Shown: positions 1 to 8,021, counted from the first letter of the stretch. The stretch: 64,000 nucleotides of DNA from Streptomyces decoyicus (GCF_019880305.1 NZ_CP082301.1:5270001-5334000); one strand, 5' to 3'. Numbers and translations: made by a program. The notes: generated by a model from the sequence alone, not told the origin.

Positions 1-67
1 AATCGATTACCCGACTGCTCTCGCTCGCACAGCACTTCGACCGCTTCGATCCACAGGCAGGTGGCAC

Positions 68-472
68 ATGCCCTCCCATGCACGTCCCAAGCCCAGCCGT
101 ATTCCGCGCACGTTGTTGCGGGCCGGGCTGGTCATCTCCGCGGCCGGTGCCGCGATCGCGGCGGGCGGTGCGGCAACGGCGGCTGCCGCCCCCGCGGCCG
201 CCCCGGAACGCAGCACCGACACCGGTGCAACGGCCTCGGCACTGACCGGCGCCCTCGTGAACTCCCTCGGCGGCGGCCTCGGCCCGGTCAAGAACCTCCA
301 GGTGGACCCCTTGGCCAACACCCCCGTCGACCCGCTGGCCAACGCCGTCAGCACCCAGATCGCCGACTTCAAGCCGGTGGGCACCACGCTGCTGACCGGC
401 GCCCTCTCGAACGGCGGCGCGCTCAAGGACCTGCCGTTGGTGGGGACGCTGACGAGGGTGCTGCCGGGGTGA
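68..472 (+). CDS. small secreted protein, unknown function
   Basis: A 134-residue exported protein that I do not assign to a family. Residues 1-45 look like a Sec signal peptide: a basic start with several Arg and Lys, a hydrophobic stretch (about 20-45) rich in Ala and Gly, and a likely cleavage around AAPAAAPE. The mature part, about 90 residues, has no Cys and carries short internal repeats: VDPLAN at 79-84 and 87-92, and LTGAL at 59-63 and 109-113. This suggests a surface or secreted peptide rather than an enzyme. The ATG has AGGTGG a few bases upstream. It is convergent with the broken minus-strand gene ending at 582, with a hairpin between. The coding call is good; the function is unknown. 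Confidence 0.7.
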   Translation: MPSHARPKPSRIPRTLLRAGLVISAAGAAIAAGGAATAAAAPAAAPERSTDTGATASALTGALVNSLGGGLGPVKNLQVDPLANTPVDPLANAVSTQIADFKPVGTTLLTGALSNGGALKDLPLVGTLTRVLPG

Positions 473-524
473 GGCCGGCGCCGCGGCGGGCGCTGCCCGG
501 CTGAGAACCAGGGGGCCGGGCGCT

Positions 525-551
525 GTCCCGGCGGCCCTCGGCCGCCGGGAC
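525..551. terminator. hairpin between convergent genes
   Basis: Perfect 12-bp inverted repeat (525-536 and 540-551) with a 3-nt loop, placed between the stops of the secreted-protein gene (472) and the minus-strand pseudogene (582). No T-tract follows, as is usual in Streptomyces. It probably acts in both directions. Confidence 0.6.
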
Positions 552-581
552 CGGTCGCGCCCGCCGCCCTGCCGCCCGGGG

Positions 582-1044
582 TCAGAGCCCCGGGAAGGCC
601 GTGACCATCGCCTGCATGTCCTCCTGGAACGAACAACACAGCGCAATCGTCGTCGAGGGCGTCCTCGATGTTCTCCTGGGCCTCGTTCAGACCCTCCGCG
701 ACATTTCCGGCCACGCGCGTCACCGGGGTGTCGAGCAGCCGGTTGTCGAGCAGGCGGCTCTCGGACGGCCGGCTGGTGGCCGCACCGCCGGACGGCCGAC
801 TGGTGGCCGCACCGCCGGACGGTCGGCTGGCGACCGCAACGCCGGACGGCTGCGACGCCTTGTCGAGGATGTCGCTCAGCTTTCCCAAGAGCCCCTTTGC
901 GCGCGGCGGCCGCTTCCTGGGGGCGCGCAGATGGGCGGGGAGGAACGGGAGATTCGGGTACTCGTGGTAGTCCCGGGCCTCCCAGAGCGCCTCGCCAGGG
1001 TGGAGGAACTGGCGGCAGGGCGTTGCATGGTCCATCTTCGGCAC
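582..1044 (-). pseudogene. truncated tandem copy of the PH-like gene at 1071-1841
   Basis: Read from GTG 1044 (AAGGAAG about 6 nt upstream), the frame gives VPKMDHATP..., clearly paralogous to the upstream gene: PGEALWEARDYHEYPNLPFL matches PGERLIIASDYCHNAALPFV, and LNEAQENIEDA matches VFEVQETIEDA. After EDALDDD the homology leaves this frame. It resumes in another frame as SFQEDMQAMVTAFPGL and a TGA at 582-584, matching the parent's C-terminus (HRENMEGVVAAFHQGV). So about 100 codons covering most of the PH-like domain have been deleted and the join is frameshifted. Read straight through, the original frame would run antisense into the secreted-protein gene. The N-terminal half also carries a 27-bp tandem expansion (762-858). 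The gap to the intact copy is 26 bp. A chimeric or truncated protein could still be made. Confidence 0.75.
762..858. repeat. 27-bp tandem repeat, about 3.5 copies
   Basis: Units at 762-788, 789-815 and 816-842, with a partial fourth. The first two differ at one base. Because 27 is a multiple of 3, the array encodes repeated ATSRPSGGA-type residues within the pseudogene's N-terminal half. The intact paralog has no such array, so this is a local expansion in the decaying copy. Confidence 0.8.
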
Positions 1045-1070
1045 GCGGTCAGCTTCCTTGGAACATGTGA

Positions 1071-1841
1071 TCAGACGCCTTGGTGGAAGGCGGCGACAAC
1101 GCCCTCCATATTCTCGCGGTGCAGACTGCCCAGGGCGATCCACGAACCGTCGACGAAGGTGACGTCGAACCGCCCCTTGGTGACGGCCTTCGAATGCGCG
1201 GTGACCCGGGCGATGTTCGTACGGGGCACCGCCACCCCGAGATCACACTTCGGGGTGCCGTCCAGCCAGCTCTTGTTGCGGTTCACGAGCACGATCAGCC
1301 GGCGGTCGGTCAGCGCCTGAAATCTGGGCTCGTCGCCCGCGTTCGTCAGATCGACCAGGAAACGCCCGGCCATGCTCGACCAGCCGCCCTCCATGGGCTT
1401 GCCATACATCATGTGCTCGATGGCGTCGGCCGCGGCGTCCTCGATCGTCTCCTGAACTTCGAACACCGCCTCGCTGAGATCGCGGTCCGGCCGCCTCCCG
1501 CCGTTGCCGCCGAAGTCTCCGGCGGCATACGTGGCGACGTTTTCACCCTCTCCGCTGACGGGCCGCGGCGCGCTGTTGTCGGCGGACCCGCTGACGGCCC
1601 GCGTCACGGGATTGTTCGCCAGTCGGTTGTTGATCGCCGGGCCCAGCGGCTTCGTCACCTTGCCCAGAGCGTTCCCCAGCGCGCCCCGTACCCGCTGTTC
1701 GAGAAGGGACGGGGTGCGCGGGGTGCGCAGCCCGGCAGGGACGAAGGGCAGCGCCGCATTGTGGCAGTAGTCCGAGGCGATGATCAGCCTTTCCCCTGGC
1801 TGGAGGAAAGGGGGAAAACAGTCGCGGTAAAACGGCTTCAT
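1071..1841 (-). CDS. PH-like domain protein, WXG100-module partner
   Basis: A 256-residue soluble protein with no signal peptide. Residues 1-50 begin with a conserved PGERLIIASDYCHNAALPFV segment, also present in the broken downstream copy. Residues 60-130 are low in complexity, and about 155-256 look like a bacterial PH-type beta-sandwich ending in a helix (FQALTDRRLIVLVNR, VPRTNIARVTAH, FDVTFVDGSWIAL, then HRENMEGVVAAFHQGV). Such domains bind proteins or membranes and are not enzymes; the PH reading is by pattern only. The start ATG follows GAGAGGAG by about 9 nt. It lies 31 bp downstream of the WXG100-like gene and is very likely in the same transcript, so it may be a chaperone or immunity-type partner of that protein (inference). 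Confidence 0.7.
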   Translation of the reverse strand: MKPFYRDCFPPFLQPGERLIIASDYCHNAALPFVPAGLRTPRTPSLLEQRVRGALGNALGKVTKPLGPAINNRLANNPVTRAVSGSADNSAPRPVSGEGENVATYAAGDFGGNGGRRPDRDLSEAVFEVQETIEDAAADAIEHMMYGKPMEGGWSSMAGRFLVDLTNAGDEPRFQALTDRRLIVLVNRNKSWLDGTPKCDLGVAVPRTNIARVTAHSKAVTKGRFDVTFVDGSWIALGSLHRENMEGVVAAFHQGV

Positions 1842-1872
1842 CCGGTGCCGCTCCTCTCGTCTGGTGTGCGGC

Positions 1873-3054
1873 TCAGCCGAACGGGTTGTCGGGATCGCGG
1901 GGCGCGGTCGTCCGGGCCGCCGCCGGCATGGTGGTCACTCCGGGATTCTCCTCAACGGCCGGTTCGCGGTAGCGGCTGAGTGGGTCCTGGGCGACGGGCT
2001 CGTCGGGCAGCGACGCGAACCCCGGGTCCGGGGCGGTGGGCCGTCCGCCGGGCAGTGGGGAGGCCGGCTCCTGGACGTCGCGCGACGGGACGAAGCCCGG
2101 CGCGGGCGGCAGATGCACCTCGCTGTGCGCGGGCCGGGGCGAACCGAGGCCGGACAGGGGCGAGCTGTTGTCGCCGGACGAGGAGGACTTGTCGCCGGTC
2201 AGGAACTCATCGATCTCCTCGGCCGCGTGATCGACGGCGACTCCCGCCGCGGCGCCCAGGGGAGTGCCGCTGAAACCGAGGCCACCCATCCCGATGGCGG
2301 CGCCCGCCTTCAGCGGGGTCTTGATGGCCTTGAGCGCCTTCTTGGCGCCCTGTCCCATCAGGAACGCCTCCCTCTGCGCCGGGTCGCTCATGTGCTTCCA
2401 GGTCCAGGGCTTCATCTTCTTGACCTTGGAGAGCTTCGTCAGCTTCTTCGCCCGCTTGAGCAACTTCAGAATGTTGGAGAGGGACTTGAGATTACTGCCG
2501 AGCTTGTACACCACTTCGGCGATACGGCTCGTGGCGACGCTGGCCTCGGTCGCGGCCATCGCGGCCTCGCCGGCCCATGAGAGACCCGCGGTCACGACGG
2601 TCAGGGCCAGCGCCGCTGCCAGTGTGATCAGGGCCCACTCGATGAGCTCCTGGATGATGGCCTCGACCATCTCCTGGGCGAACTGGGCCTGTTCGGCAGC
2701 CCCCTCCAGGACGTCGGCCGTCTTGTCCATGTCATCGGCTTCCGCCTCCATGGCGGTTTCCAGCTCGGCGAGGTAGCCCTGGAGGGCCTCGGCGGCCTCA
2801 CCGGTCCACTCGTGCGCGAGATCCGAACGGTCGCGCCGCTGGTCGGCCACGACGTTCCGGAGCTCGTCCGCCTTGTCACGCCACAGCTTGGCCGCTGCCT
2901 TGAGCGTCTCGGGGTCCCCGGTCACGAACTCCAGCTGGTCTGCGAGCGGTTCGACGAGCGGACGCATGATCTCGTCCACGAGACCGCTCATCCCGCTCAT
3001 CCAGTCGTTGACCTTGTTGTAGGCGCCGACGGCCGTCGATGCGGGCCCGCTCAT
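1873..3054 (-). CDS. WXG100-like / type VII secretion substrate-type protein
   Basis: A 393-residue protein. Residues about 35-135 form an Ala/Glu/Asp-rich helical hairpin with a W-x-G turn (EWTGEAAEAL, W83 and G85), the hallmark of WXG100/ESAT-6-like proteins. A hydrophobic segment (about 137-163) and a Lys-rich helix (about 185-225) follow, then a Gly/Ala region and a Pro/Ser/Asp-rich, probably disordered tail (270-393). Long WXG proteins of this layout are usually type VII secretion substrates or partners. No toxin domain is recognisable at the C-terminus. The start overlaps the stop of the upstream small helical gene by 4 bp (ATGA), so the two are translationally coupled. No EccC or other ESX gene is in the window. 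Confidence 0.7.
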   Translation of the reverse strand: MSGPASTAVGAYNKVNDWMSGMSGLVDEIMRPLVEPLADQLEFVTGDPETLKAAAKLWRDKADELRNVVADQRRDRSDLAHEWTGEAAEALQGYLAELETAMEAEADDMDKTADVLEGAAEQAQFAQEMVEAIIQELIEWALITLAAALALTVVTAGLSWAGEAAMAATEASVATSRIAEVVYKLGSNLKSLSNILKLLKRAKKLTKLSKVKKMKPWTWKHMSDPAQREAFLMGQGAKKALKAIKTPLKAGAAIGMGGLGFSGTPLGAAAGVAVDHAAEEIDEFLTGDKSSSSGDNSSPLSGLGSPRPAHSEVHLPPAPGFVPSRDVQEPASPLPGGRPTAPDPGFASLPDEPVAQDPLSRYREPAVEENPGVTTMPAAARTTAPRDPDNPFG

Positions 3055-3380
3055 CGGTTGCCACCCCCGTGGTGCACGCTGTTCAACGCCTGGACGGTCT
3101 CGTCATCGCTGTCCTGGTAGGACTGCGCGGTAGTCGTGACGCCCTCGCTGATCTTCTCCTGCAAGGTGGCGATGTCCTCGAGGGTTTCCAGGGTGTCCTC
3201 TTGGCGTTCCTCGTAGTCCTTGCTGATCTCCTCCGATTCCGGAAGCTTGCCGAAGGCTTCGCGGTGCACGGAGTGCGAGGCGAGGCTGCTGCGGATCGCC
3301 CGCACCTTCTCGGCCCGCTGGTCGGCGCTCTTGGCGAATGCGTGCAGCGCTTCCTGCGCAGCGCTGAATTGCTCCGGCAC
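3051..3380 (-). CDS. small helical ESAT-6-like protein
   Basis: A 109-residue, highly charged, all-helical protein without Cys or signal peptide (VPEQFSAAQEAL..., then KLPESEEISKDYEERQEDTLETLEDI...). Its size and heptad-like pattern fit the first partner of a WXG100-type heterodimer. It lacks a clear WxG, so assignment rests on position and shape. I chose GTG 3380 because GGGGAGA lies 3 nt upstream and the helical region begins there. A longer frame to 3461 would run into the terminator hairpin at 3445-3478. It overlaps the next gene by 4 bp. Confidence 0.65.
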   Translation of the reverse strand: MPEQFSAAQEALHAFAKSADQRAEKVRAIRSSLASHSVHREAFGKLPESEEISKDYEERQEDTLETLEDIATLQEKISEGVTTTAQSYQDSDDETVQALNSVHHGGGNR

Positions 3381-3444
3381 GGATCTCCCCCGAAATGTTG
3401 TCGTCGTGCGGTCAAGCCAATGGTAGTGAAAGGTTCGGACAGCA

Positions 3445-3478
3445 GTGCGGGGCCCCGCCATCAGGCGAGGCCCCGCAC
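3445..3478. terminator. hairpin ending the deoC/aldehyde dehydrogenase unit
   Basis: Inverted repeat with 10-bp perfect arms (3445-3454 and 3469-3478) and an inner CGCC-ATCA-GGCG stem. It lies downstream of the minus-strand gene ending at 3542 and just upstream of the WXG100 module start at 3380, so it separates the two transcripts. Confidence 0.6.
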
Positions 3479-3541
3479 GGGCATTGGTGACGGCACGTCA
3501 TAAGACCGCCGTAATAGGCCCAGAGCAGGCCAGGAACAGGC

Positions 3542-4408
3542 CTAAACGCCCATCGGATGCCACACCGTCTTCGTCTCCAGGAAGCCCAGCAGACGGCCGG
3601 TGCCGGGGTCGGCGGCCCAGTTGACCGCCGCCGGGCGGAGCACCCGCTTGAGGTTGTCGGCCGCGGCCTTCTCCAGCTCCGTCGCCAACTCCTCGTCGGC
3701 GCCCGCGAGATCGAGGGCGTTGACGTCCTGGTGGGCGGCGAGCGGGGCGCCAAGCTCCGCGGTACGGCCCGAGAGGATGTTGACCACGCCGCCCGGGAGG
3801 TCGGACGTGGCGAGCACCTCGGCCAGCGAGAGGGCGGGCAGCGGGGCGCCCTCGGCGGCCGCGACGACCACCGTGTTGCCGGTGACGATCGCCGGGGCGA
3901 TCACCGAGACCAGGCCGAGGAACGACGAGTCCTGGGGAGCCAGGACCGCGACCACACCGGTCGGCTCGGGGGAGGAGAGGTTGAAGTACGGACCGGCCAC
4001 CGGGTTGGCGCTGCCCGCGATCTGGGCGACCTTGTCGGACCAGCCCGCGTACCAGACCCAGCGGTCGATCGCCGCGTCCACCTGGGCCGCGGCCTTCGCC
4101 TTCGACAGCCCCTCGGCGGCCGCCACCTCCGCGGTGAACTGGTCGCGGCGGCCTTCCAGCATCTCGGCGACGCGGTAGAGGATCTGCCCGCGGTTGTAGG
4201 CCGTGGCGCCCGACCAGCCGCCGAACGCCTTACGGGCGGCGACCACCGCGTCGCGGGCGTCCTTGCGGGAGGCCAGCGGCGCGTTGGCGAGCCATGTGCC
4301 CTTGGAGTCGGTCACCTCGTACACCCGCCCGCTCTCGGACCGGGGGAACTTGCCCCCGACGTACAGCTTGTAGGTCTTGAGCACACTCAAGCGGTCAACA
4401 GTGTTCAT
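3542..4408 (-). CDS. non-catalytic aldehyde dehydrogenase-fold partner (ALDH16-like C-terminal module)
   Basis: A 288-residue protein that follows the N-terminal NAD-binding half of an aldehyde dehydrogenase (YVGGKFPRSESGRVYEV, VAAARKAFGGWS, WYAGWSDKVAQIAGS, PAIVTGNTVVVAAAEGAPL, LPGGVVNILSGRTAELG). It then stops after a short degenerate tail. It has no Cys at all, lacks the ELGGK glutamate motif, and the usual FTGS segment is replaced by ALDLAGADEEL, so it cannot be a working dehydrogenase alone. It starts at ATG 4408, overlapping the TGA of the full-length enzyme by one base (TGATG), so coupled synthesis is expected. ALDH16 enzymes have a catalytic ALDH domain fused to a catalytically dead ALDH-like domain of about 300 residues; this pair looks like a split version. 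Role inferred: scaffold or oligomerisation partner. Confidence 0.8.
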   Translation of the reverse strand: MNTVDRLSVLKTYKLYVGGKFPRSESGRVYEVTDSKGTWLANAPLASRKDARDAVVAARKAFGGWSGATAYNRGQILYRVAEMLEGRRDQFTAEVAAAEGLSKAKAAAQVDAAIDRWVWYAGWSDKVAQIAGSANPVAGPYFNLSSPEPTGVVAVLAPQDSSFLGLVSVIAPAIVTGNTVVVAAAEGAPLPALSLAEVLATSDLPGGVVNILSGRTAELGAPLAAHQDVNALDLAGADEELATELEKAAADNLKRVLRPAAVNWAADPGTGRLLGFLETKTVWHPMGV

Positions 4409-5859
4409 CAGCGCTCGCCCTTCGGGCTCGACGGGGCGAGGTACGCCTCCAGACCGTGCCGGCCGCCCTCGCGGCCGTAGCCCGACTCCTTGTAGCCGCC
4501 GAACGGCGAGGCCGGGTCGAACTTGTTGAACGTGTTGGACCAGACGATGCCCGCGCGCAGCTTGTTCGCCATCCACAGCATCCGCGAGCCCTTCTCCGTC
4601 CAGATGCCGGCGGAGAGACCGTAGGGGGTGTTGTTGGCCTTTTCCACGGCCTCCGCGGGGGTGCGGAAGGTCAGCACGGACAACACCGGGCCGAAGATCT
4701 CCTCACGGGCGATGCGGTGCGCCTGGGTGACGCCGGTGAACAGCGTCGGGGCGAACCAGTAGCCGGAGGTGGGGAGCTCGCAGGACGGCGACCAGCGCTC
4801 GGCGCCCTCGGCCTCGCCCGCGTCGGCCAGCGCGGTGATACGGGCCAGCTGCTCGGCGGAGTTGATGGCGCCGATGTCGGTGTTCTTGTCGAGCGGGTCG
4901 CCCACGCGCAGGGTCTGCATCCGGCGCTTGAGGGCGTCCAGCAGCTCTTCCTGGACCGACTCCTGGACCAGCAGGCGCGAGCCCGCGCAGCAGACATGGC
5001 CCTGGTTGAAGAAGATCCCGTTGACGATGCCCTCGACGGCCTGGTCGAGCGGCGCGTCGTCGAAGACGATGTTGGCCGCCTTGCCGCCCAGTTCGAGGGT
5101 CACCTTCTTGTCGGTGCCGGCGACCGTACGGGCGATGGCCTTGCCGACCTCGGTGGAGCCGGTGAAGGCCACCTTGTTGATGTCGGGGTGCCCGACCAGC
5201 GAGGCGCCCGTGGAGCCGTCGCCGGTGAGGATGTTGACGACGCCCTTCGGCAGGCCCGCCTGGCGGCAGATGTCCGCGAAGAACAGGGCGGACAGCGGGG
5301 TCGTCTCGGCGGGCTTGAGGACGACCGTGTTGCCGGTCGCCAGCGCCGGGGCGATCTTCCACGCGAGCATGAGCAGCGGGAAGTTCCAGGGGATGACCTG
5401 GCCCGCGACGCCCAGGGGGCGCGGGTCGGAGCCGTACCCCGCGTGGTCGAGCTTGTCGGCCCAGCCCGCGTAGTAGAAGAAGTGCGCGGCGACCAGCGGC
5501 AGGTCGGCGTCGCGGGACTCACGGATCGGCTTGCCGTTGTCGAGCGACTCCAGCACGGCCAGCTCGCGCGAGCGCTCCTGGATGATCCGGGCGATCCGGA
5601 AGAGATACTTCGCCCGCTCGGCGCCGGGCAGCGCGGACCACTTCTCGAAGGCCTTACGGGCGGCCTTCACGGCACGGTCGACGTCCTCGGCGCTCGCCTG
5701 GGCGACCTCGGAGAGGACCTCCTCGGACGACGGGGAGACGGTCTTGAAGACCTTGCCGTCGGAGGCCGGGGCGAACTCGCCGTCGATGAACAGGCCGTAG
5801 GACGGCGCGATGTCGACGACCGCGCGGGACTCGGGTGCGGGTGCGTAATCGAAGGTCAT
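4408..5859 (-). CDS. aldehyde dehydrogenase (NAD(P)-dependent)
   Basis: A full-length 483-residue aldehyde dehydrogenase oxidising an aldehyde to the acid. Visible motifs: VIPWNFPLLMLAWK (about 155-168), KPAETTPL, FTGSTEVGK, the general base in ELGGK (E256), the nucleophile in NQGHVCCAG (C290), and EEIFGPVLSV and NNTPYGLSAGIW near the C-terminus. It sits 7 bp downstream of deoC, so it very likely removes the acetaldehyde released by deoxyribose-5-phosphate aldolase (inference from context). The next gene encodes its dead paralog, overlapping by one base. The ATG at 5859 is supported by the first conserved block (YGLFIDGEFAPASDG) at residues 21-35. Confidence 0.92.
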   Translation of the reverse strand: MTFDYAPAPESRAVVDIAPSYGLFIDGEFAPASDGKVFKTVSPSSEEVLSEVAQASAEDVDRAVKAARKAFEKWSALPGAERAKYLFRIARIIQERSRELAVLESLDNGKPIRESRDADLPLVAAHFFYYAGWADKLDHAGYGSDPRPLGVAGQVIPWNFPLLMLAWKIAPALATGNTVVLKPAETTPLSALFFADICRQAGLPKGVVNILTGDGSTGASLVGHPDINKVAFTGSTEVGKAIARTVAGTDKKVTLELGGKAANIVFDDAPLDQAVEGIVNGIFFNQGHVCCAGSRLLVQESVQEELLDALKRRMQTLRVGDPLDKNTDIGAINSAEQLARITALADAGEAEGAERWSPSCELPTSGYWFAPTLFTGVTQAHRIAREEIFGPVLSVLTFRTPAEAVEKANNTPYGLSAGIWTEKGSRMLWMANKLRAGIVWSNTFNKFDPASPFGGYKESGYGREGGRHGLEAYLAPSSPKGER

Positions 5860-5866
5860 GGGAGCC

Positions 5867-6871
5867 TCAGTCCACCGTGACGTAGTCGGGGCCGGAGTAG
5901 CGGCCGGTGCTGAGCTTCTGGCGCTGCATCAGCAGGTCGTTCAGGAGGCTGGAGGCGCCGAAGCGGAACCAGTCGGCGGTCAGCCAGGGCTCGCCGAGGG
6001 TCTCGTTGACCATCACCAGGTACTTGATCGCGTCCTTGGTGGTACGGATGCCGCCGGCCGGCTTCACACCGACCTGGACGCCGGTCGTGGCGTGGAAGTC
6101 ACGGACCGCCTCCAGCATGAGGAGGGTGACCGGCGGCGTGGCGTTGACGGCGACCTTGCCGGTCGAGGTCTTGATGAAGTCGGCGCCCGCGAGCATCGCG
6201 AGCCAGGAGACCCGGCGGACGTTGTCGTACGTCTGGAGCTCGCCGGTCTCGAAGATGACCTTCAGATGCGCGGCGCTGCCATCGGGGCGGGCGCACGCCT
6301 CCTTGACGGCCTTGATCTCCTCGAAGACGTCCATGTAGCGGCCGGAGAGGAAAGCGCCCCGGTCGATCACCATGTCGATCTCGTCGGCGCCGGCCGTGAC
6401 CGCGTCACGCGTGTCGGCGAGCTTGACCGGCAGCGCGACCCGGCCCGCCGGGAACGCGGTGGCGACGGAGGCCACGTTGATCTCCGGGCTGCCGGCCTGG
6501 GCGAGCGCCTCCTTGGCCGTGGCGACCATGTCCGGGTAGACGCAGATCGCCGCGACCTTGGGGGCGGTGCGGTCCGTGGGATCCGGGTGGGCGCCCTTGG
6601 CGCACAGCGCCCGGACCTTGCCCGGGGTGTCCGCGCCTTCGAGGGTCGTCAGGTCGATCATCGAGATGGCGAGATCGATGGCGTACGCCTTCGCCGTCGT
6701 CTTGATCGAGCGGGTGCCGAGGGTGGCGGCGCGGGCCTCGAGGCCGACCGCGTCGACGCCGGGGAGGCCGTGGAGGAAGCGGCGCAGCGCACCGTCGTCG
6801 GCGGTCACGTCCGCCATTGACGCCAGACGCCCCGCGGCTTCCTTGCCGTATGCGGGAACAGTGATGGGCAT
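5867..6871 (-). CDS. deoC: deoxyribose-phosphate aldolase
   Basis: Cleaves 2-deoxyribose-5-phosphate into acetaldehyde and glyceraldehyde-3-phosphate, the last step of deoxynucleoside breakdown. This class I aldolase has the Schiff-base lysine in DFIKTSTGK and the second lysine in VGVKPAGGIRT. VASVATAFPAG, EIDMVIDRGAFLSGRY and LKVIFETGEL are also present. The protein is 334 residues, the longer actinobacterial form. I use ATG 6871; a GTG two codons upstream (6877) is also possible and would suit a leaderless transcript, because a TAGATA -10-like element (6893-6888) lies about 10 nt before it and no good Shine-Dalgarno is seen. A 12-bp palindrome at 6891-6902 abuts this element. First gene of the unit with the two aldehyde dehydrogenase genes. 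Confidence 0.95.
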   Translation of the reverse strand: MPITVPAYGKEAAGRLASMADVTADDGALRRFLHGLPGVDAVGLEARAATLGTRSIKTTAKAYAIDLAISMIDLTTLEGADTPGKVRALCAKGAHPDPTDRTAPKVAAICVYPDMVATAKEALAQAGSPEINVASVATAFPAGRVALPVKLADTRDAVTAGADEIDMVIDRGAFLSGRYMDVFEEIKAVKEACARPDGSAAHLKVIFETGELQTYDNVRRVSWLAMLAGADFIKTSTGKVAVNATPPVTLLMLEAVRDFHATTGVQVGVKPAGGIRTTKDAIKYLVMVNETLGEPWLTADWFRFGASSLLNDLLMQRQKLSTGRYSGPDYVTVD

Positions 6872-6890
6872 GGTCACGAGGGGAGCATAT

Positions 6891-6902
6891 CTACGCGCGT
6901 AG
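6891..6902. promoter_or_regulatory. palindromic operator at the deoC promoter
   Basis: Perfect 12-bp palindrome CTACGCGCGTAG. The same 12 bases, preceded on the coding strand's complement or sense by AT, occur at 10944-10955 in front of the purine nucleoside phosphorylase gene. Here the palindrome overlaps the -10-like TAGATA of deoC, so binding would block transcription. This is a candidate site for a nucleoside-catabolism repressor; the regulator is not identified. Confidence 0.65.
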
Positions 6903-7104
6903 CGCCATGTCATCCCCTTCAGCCGTCCGAATCCGGCCGGAACGGAGGGGCGCTGGAGGCCGCCGGAGGCCGCAGGAGGGCCAACTGCCCGGTGGCGGGC
7001 GCCGAACGCGACCGTCCCCGGGGCCGGAGGGGCACGGGTCTCCGCTCCCGAATGATGCCGTAACGCAATGTCCGGCATCCGGACGGTCAGGCAGAATCGG
7101 CGAC

Positions 7105-7728
7105 ATGACGAGCCAGGACCCATCCACCCCGCCCCAGCAGCAGTACGCGGAGCGCAGCTACCGCTCGCCCTCGGCCCTCGCGGGCGGCGTCCTGCTCCTC
7201 CTGCTCGGAGGCTGGCTCGGCGGCGACGCGCTGCTCCAGGGCGTCACGCAGACCAAGCTGATGGCGGTGTTCGCGCTGCTCCTCGGGGTGCCCCTGGTGA
7301 TCGCCTACACCCTGCGGCCGCTGGTCAGGGCGGGCGAGGACCGGCTGACGGTGCGCAATCCGTTCCGTACGATCACGCTGCCGTGGGGCGCCGTGGAGAC
7401 GCTGCGGGCGGCGTTCTCCACCGAGGCCGTCACCGCCGCCGGCACCTACCAGCTGTGGGCCATCCCCGTGTCGCTGCGGCAGCGCAAGAAGGCCAGCCGG
7501 CAGGCGCGCCGCGGCGCCACCTCCGGGCCCCGCTTCGGCCCGCAGGTGGAGCCCGGCCCGGCACCGCGCGCCGTGGCCGACCAGGCCCTCGAAGAGCTCC
7601 GCGAGCTCAAGGAGCGCGCCGCGGACCGCGAGAGCGCCCAGGGCGAGCCGGTGGTGCGCTGGGCGTACGCGATCGTCGCGCCGGTCGTGGTGGGTGCGGT
7701 CGGGCTGGCCGTGATGGTGGCGCTGTAG
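7105..7728 (+). CDS. membrane protein with PH-like domain
   Basis: A 207-residue integral membrane protein. After about 22 polar residues come two close membrane helices (LAGGVLLLLLGGWLGGDALL and LMAVFALLLGVPLVIAYTL). Next is a short beta-rich segment typical of bacterial PH-like domains (RLTVRNPFRTITLPWGAVETLRA, residues about 80-105), a charged cytoplasmic linker with a coiled-coil stretch (ALEELRELKERAADRE), and a last helix (about 187-207). Function unknown; proteins of this plan are common membrane-associated actinobacterial proteins. ATG 7105 was chosen because MTSQDPSTP begins the hydrophilic head. It is convergent with the phosphosugar mutase gene across a repeat-rich spacer with a strong hairpin. 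Confidence 0.85.
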   Translation: MTSQDPSTPPQQQYAERSYRSPSALAGGVLLLLLGGWLGGDALLQGVTQTKLMAVFALLLGVPLVIAYTLRPLVRAGEDRLTVRNPFRTITLPWGAVETLRAAFSTEAVTAAGTYQLWAIPVSLRQRKKASRQARRGATSGPRFGPQVEPGPAPRAVADQALEELRELKERAADRESAQGEPVVRWAYAIVAPVVVGAVGLAVMVAL

Positions 7729-7776
7729 ACGGTGTGCCGCGCCGCCGGGGCGCCACCCGTACGGGAAGCGGGCCGC

Positions 7777-7995
7777 CCCCGGGTTGTTTCCCCGCCGCCC
7801 CCTGGGTGTTGTTGTTTCCCCGCCGCCCACCCCGGTGTTGTTGTTTCCCCGCCGCCCACCCCCCTTCGGGGGGTGGGCGGGTGTAGTGCGTCGGGTTCGG
7901 GGGGCGGGTGTAGTGCGTCGGGTCGGCGTGAGCAGTACGTCGGGCCGACGCGTGCAGTACGTGCGGCCGACGCGTGCAATACGTCCGGCCGCCGT
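7777..7995. repeat. repeat-rich spacer downstream of the mutase gene
   Basis: Between the convergent stops (7728 and 8022). Roughly 7780-7860 holds about three copies of a unit around TTGTTTCCCCGCCGCCC, two preceded by GTGTTG. About 7880-7925 holds two copies of GGGTGTAGTGCGTCGGGT. About 7925-7990 holds three copies of a unit like GCAGTACGTCGGGCCGACG with drift. The CAGCCGTCAGCC motif close to the mutase stop is also repeated. No gene is supported here. Confidence 0.7.
7852..7880. terminator. perfect 13-bp hairpin, bidirectional terminator
   Basis: Arms 7852-7864 and 7868-7880 are perfect complements around a TTC loop, giving a very GC-rich stem between two convergent genes. No T-run follows on either strand. 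Confidence 0.65.
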
Positions 7996-8021
7996 TCAGC
8001 CGCCCGTCAGCCGTCAGCCGG

